Shown here: one piece after another, positions 63,139 through 64,000 of the stretch | Layout of the letters: every line of letters starts with the position of its first letter | How positions within the stretch are numbered: position 1 is the first letter of the stretch | Assembly (NCBI RefSeq): GCF_000312665.1 | Contig: NZ_HF536772.1 | Coordinates: forward strand, 2,973,380-3,037,379 | Direction: 5' to 3' | Origin: Rhizobium mesoamericanum STM3625 | GTDB taxonomy: Bacteria > Pseudomonadota > Alphaproteobacteria > Rhizobiales > Rhizobiaceae | DNA length: 64,000 nucleotides | Program-made: the position numbers and the translations under genes | Notes under the pieces: model-generated | Seen by the model: only the letters and a program-made list of their open reading frames with translations | Told to the model about the DNA's origin: nothing | Database searches by the model: none

Positions 63139-63163
63139 AACCCGACCGAACGAAAACTGTTCC
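63139..63163 (-). promoter_or_regulatory. Putative EcfG/RpoE2-type promoter for the YflT-like gene
   Basis: On the minus strand GGAAC (63163-63159) is followed after exactly 18 bases by TT (63140-63139), then about 48 bases of leader to the ATG at 63090. It is the second such match within about 1 kb. Confidence 0.6.
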
Positions 63164-63324
63164 TGACGGGCGTCCGGTGCCGTGAACCTGGCGCTTGGTC
63201 GTGACGATGCCGTCGCCATCAAGCTTGGGCCTCAAGCTCATTGAGATTTCGATGGGGACATTCCATGGTATAGTTCTGCAATTGGCGTTGTCCACCCTCG
63301 GTAACGCGCACGGAGACTTGTCTG

Positions 63325-64000
63325 ATGAGCGAAGTAGACGCGCTTTTCGCCGCCCTGCGGCAGGCGGCCGACCCGCTAACGGTTGATTGCATCGAGCGCG
63401 TGGTCATGCATGGCCTGGATCGTGATCTTAACCGCATCAATGCGCTTGCCTTCGCAGATGAGCATCGTCTCGATGAAGAGAAAACGCTCGCAGCGCTTCT
63501 ACATGCAGCCCGCTTGGGCGCTTTCGAGATGACCTGGAATGTCCTTTGTCCTGGTTGCGGCGGCGTTCTCGATACCGGCGCAACCCTCAAAACAGTCGAC
63601 CAGGAGACGTACCATTGCGCGCTCTGCGCGGCAGGTTACGAACCAACCCTCGACGAGATGGTCGAGGTAACGTTCACGGTCAGTCCGCGGGTTCGCAGGA
63701 TTGCTGCCCACGATCCCGATCGGTTGCCTCCGCTTGAATACTACCGCCAGATCTTCTTCAGTTCCGGAGTCGACTTGCCACAGGACTTCGAAGCGAGGTT
63801 CGCACGCATCCAACTGGAATTGATCGAGTTGGCTCCAGGTGAAAAGGCCTTCCTCTCGCTGCGATTGCCGGCGCAATTTGTGATCGTCTTCGATGCGGTC
63901 ACACACTCGGCGCAGTTCATCGACGTGAAGGGGGACCCGACCGACGAACGGCAGAACCTCTCAATGGTCATTAGTAAGGCGCATGCGCTGCACGAAACGC
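63325..64000 (+). CDS. DUF5939 protein, N-terminal part of a probable adenylate cyclase (3' truncated)
   Basis: The frame is open from ATG 63325 to the window end (225 codons). The N-terminus (ALFAALRQAADPLTVDCIERVVMHGLDRDLNRINALAFA) and the segment LHAARLGAFEMTWNVLCPGCGGVL ending YHCALCAAGYEPTLDEMVEVTFTVSP match DUF5939, a zinc-ribbon-like domain with CPxC...CxxC Cys pairs normally placed before a class III nucleotide cyclase domain. That cyclase would lie beyond the window, so activity is inferred. It is divergent from the YflT-like gene. Confidence 0.8.
   Translation, partial: MSEVDALFAALRQAADPLTVDCIERVVMHGLDRDLNRINALAFADEHRLDEEKTLAALLHAARLGAFEMTWNVLCPGCGGVLDTGATLKTVDQETYHCALCAAGYEPTLDEMVEVTFTVSPRVRRIAAHDPDRLPPLEYYRQIFFSSGVDLPQDFEARFARIQLELIELAPGEKAFLSLRLPAQFVIVFDAVTHSAQFIDVKGDPTDERQNLSMVISKAHALHET

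Overview
The window is a piece of chromosome from an alphaproteobacterium of the Rhizobiaceae, most like Rhizobium or Sinorhizobium/Ensifer. The evidence is the complete acpXL-to-lpxXL cluster for the very-long-chain fatty acid of rhizobial lipid A, the aerobic (CobN-type) cobalamin genes in rhizobial order, a cellobiose/beta-glycoside ABC operon next to gnd, a divergent znuA/znuCB-zur locus, and promoters matching the alphaproteobacterial general stress sigma factor (GGAAC-N18-TT). Coding density is high. I see no insertion sequence, phage, integrase, CRISPR array, tRNA or rRNA, so this looks like core chromosome rather than an island.

Layout. 0-4 kb: 3' end of uvrB, a small protein, cspA and dusA. 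4-7.5 kb: a class III adenylate cyclase with TolB-like and TPR regions, then an FAH-family hydrolase and a gamma-carbonic-anhydrase-like protein. 7.5-10.8 kb: zinc uptake, znuC-znuB-zur divergent from znuA across two perfect inverted repeats that look like Zur boxes. 10.9-24.1 kb: plant beta-glycoside use, with a GH43 glycosidase, aldo/keto reductase, Gfo/Idh dehydrogenase, sugar isomerase, GH2 beta-mannosidase, a four-gene ABC importer and a divergent LacI-family regulator. 24.2-28.7 kb: isochorismatase-like hydrolase, gnd, an AraC regulator with two small proteins, and a PAS protein. 28.9-34.3 kb: the acpXL-fabZ-fabF2-fabF1-adh-lpxXL operon. 34.5-51.5 kb: cobalamin synthesis (cobA-B-C-D, cobE, cobP-W-N-O, cobQ) interleaved with a nucleoside hydrolase, two small transporters and a ClC-type protein. 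52-60 kb: betaine-type binding protein, LysR regulator, several small proteins, a methyltransferase, a GT21-like glycosyltransferase and a GGDEF-EAL protein. 60-64 kb: a stress-like cluster with a HELTH-motif putative peptidase, a PP2C phosphatase, DUF6494, an iron-permease-like protein, a YflT-like protein, and the start of a second cyclase-type gene.

How parts work together. The ABC importer feeds glycosides to GH2 and GH43 enzymes, and the resulting sugars are handled by the oxidoreductases and isomerase. The cobalamin block makes adenosylcobalamin by the aerobic route. A cobalamin riboswitch precedes cobP and appears to act on an intervening 29-codon ORF whose stop overlaps the cobP start.

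The most interesting non-standard signals are: the leader ORF between the B12 riboswitch and cobP; a four-hairpin RNA-like region upstream of cobQ followed by two adjacent perfect palindromes; a ketosynthase homologue (fabF2) lacking catalytic Cys and His; stress-type promoters near both ends; and three short genes (cobP leader, entericidin-like, DUF1127-like) easily missed. No wholly new multi-gene system is evident. All family calls come from reading motifs, without database searches.
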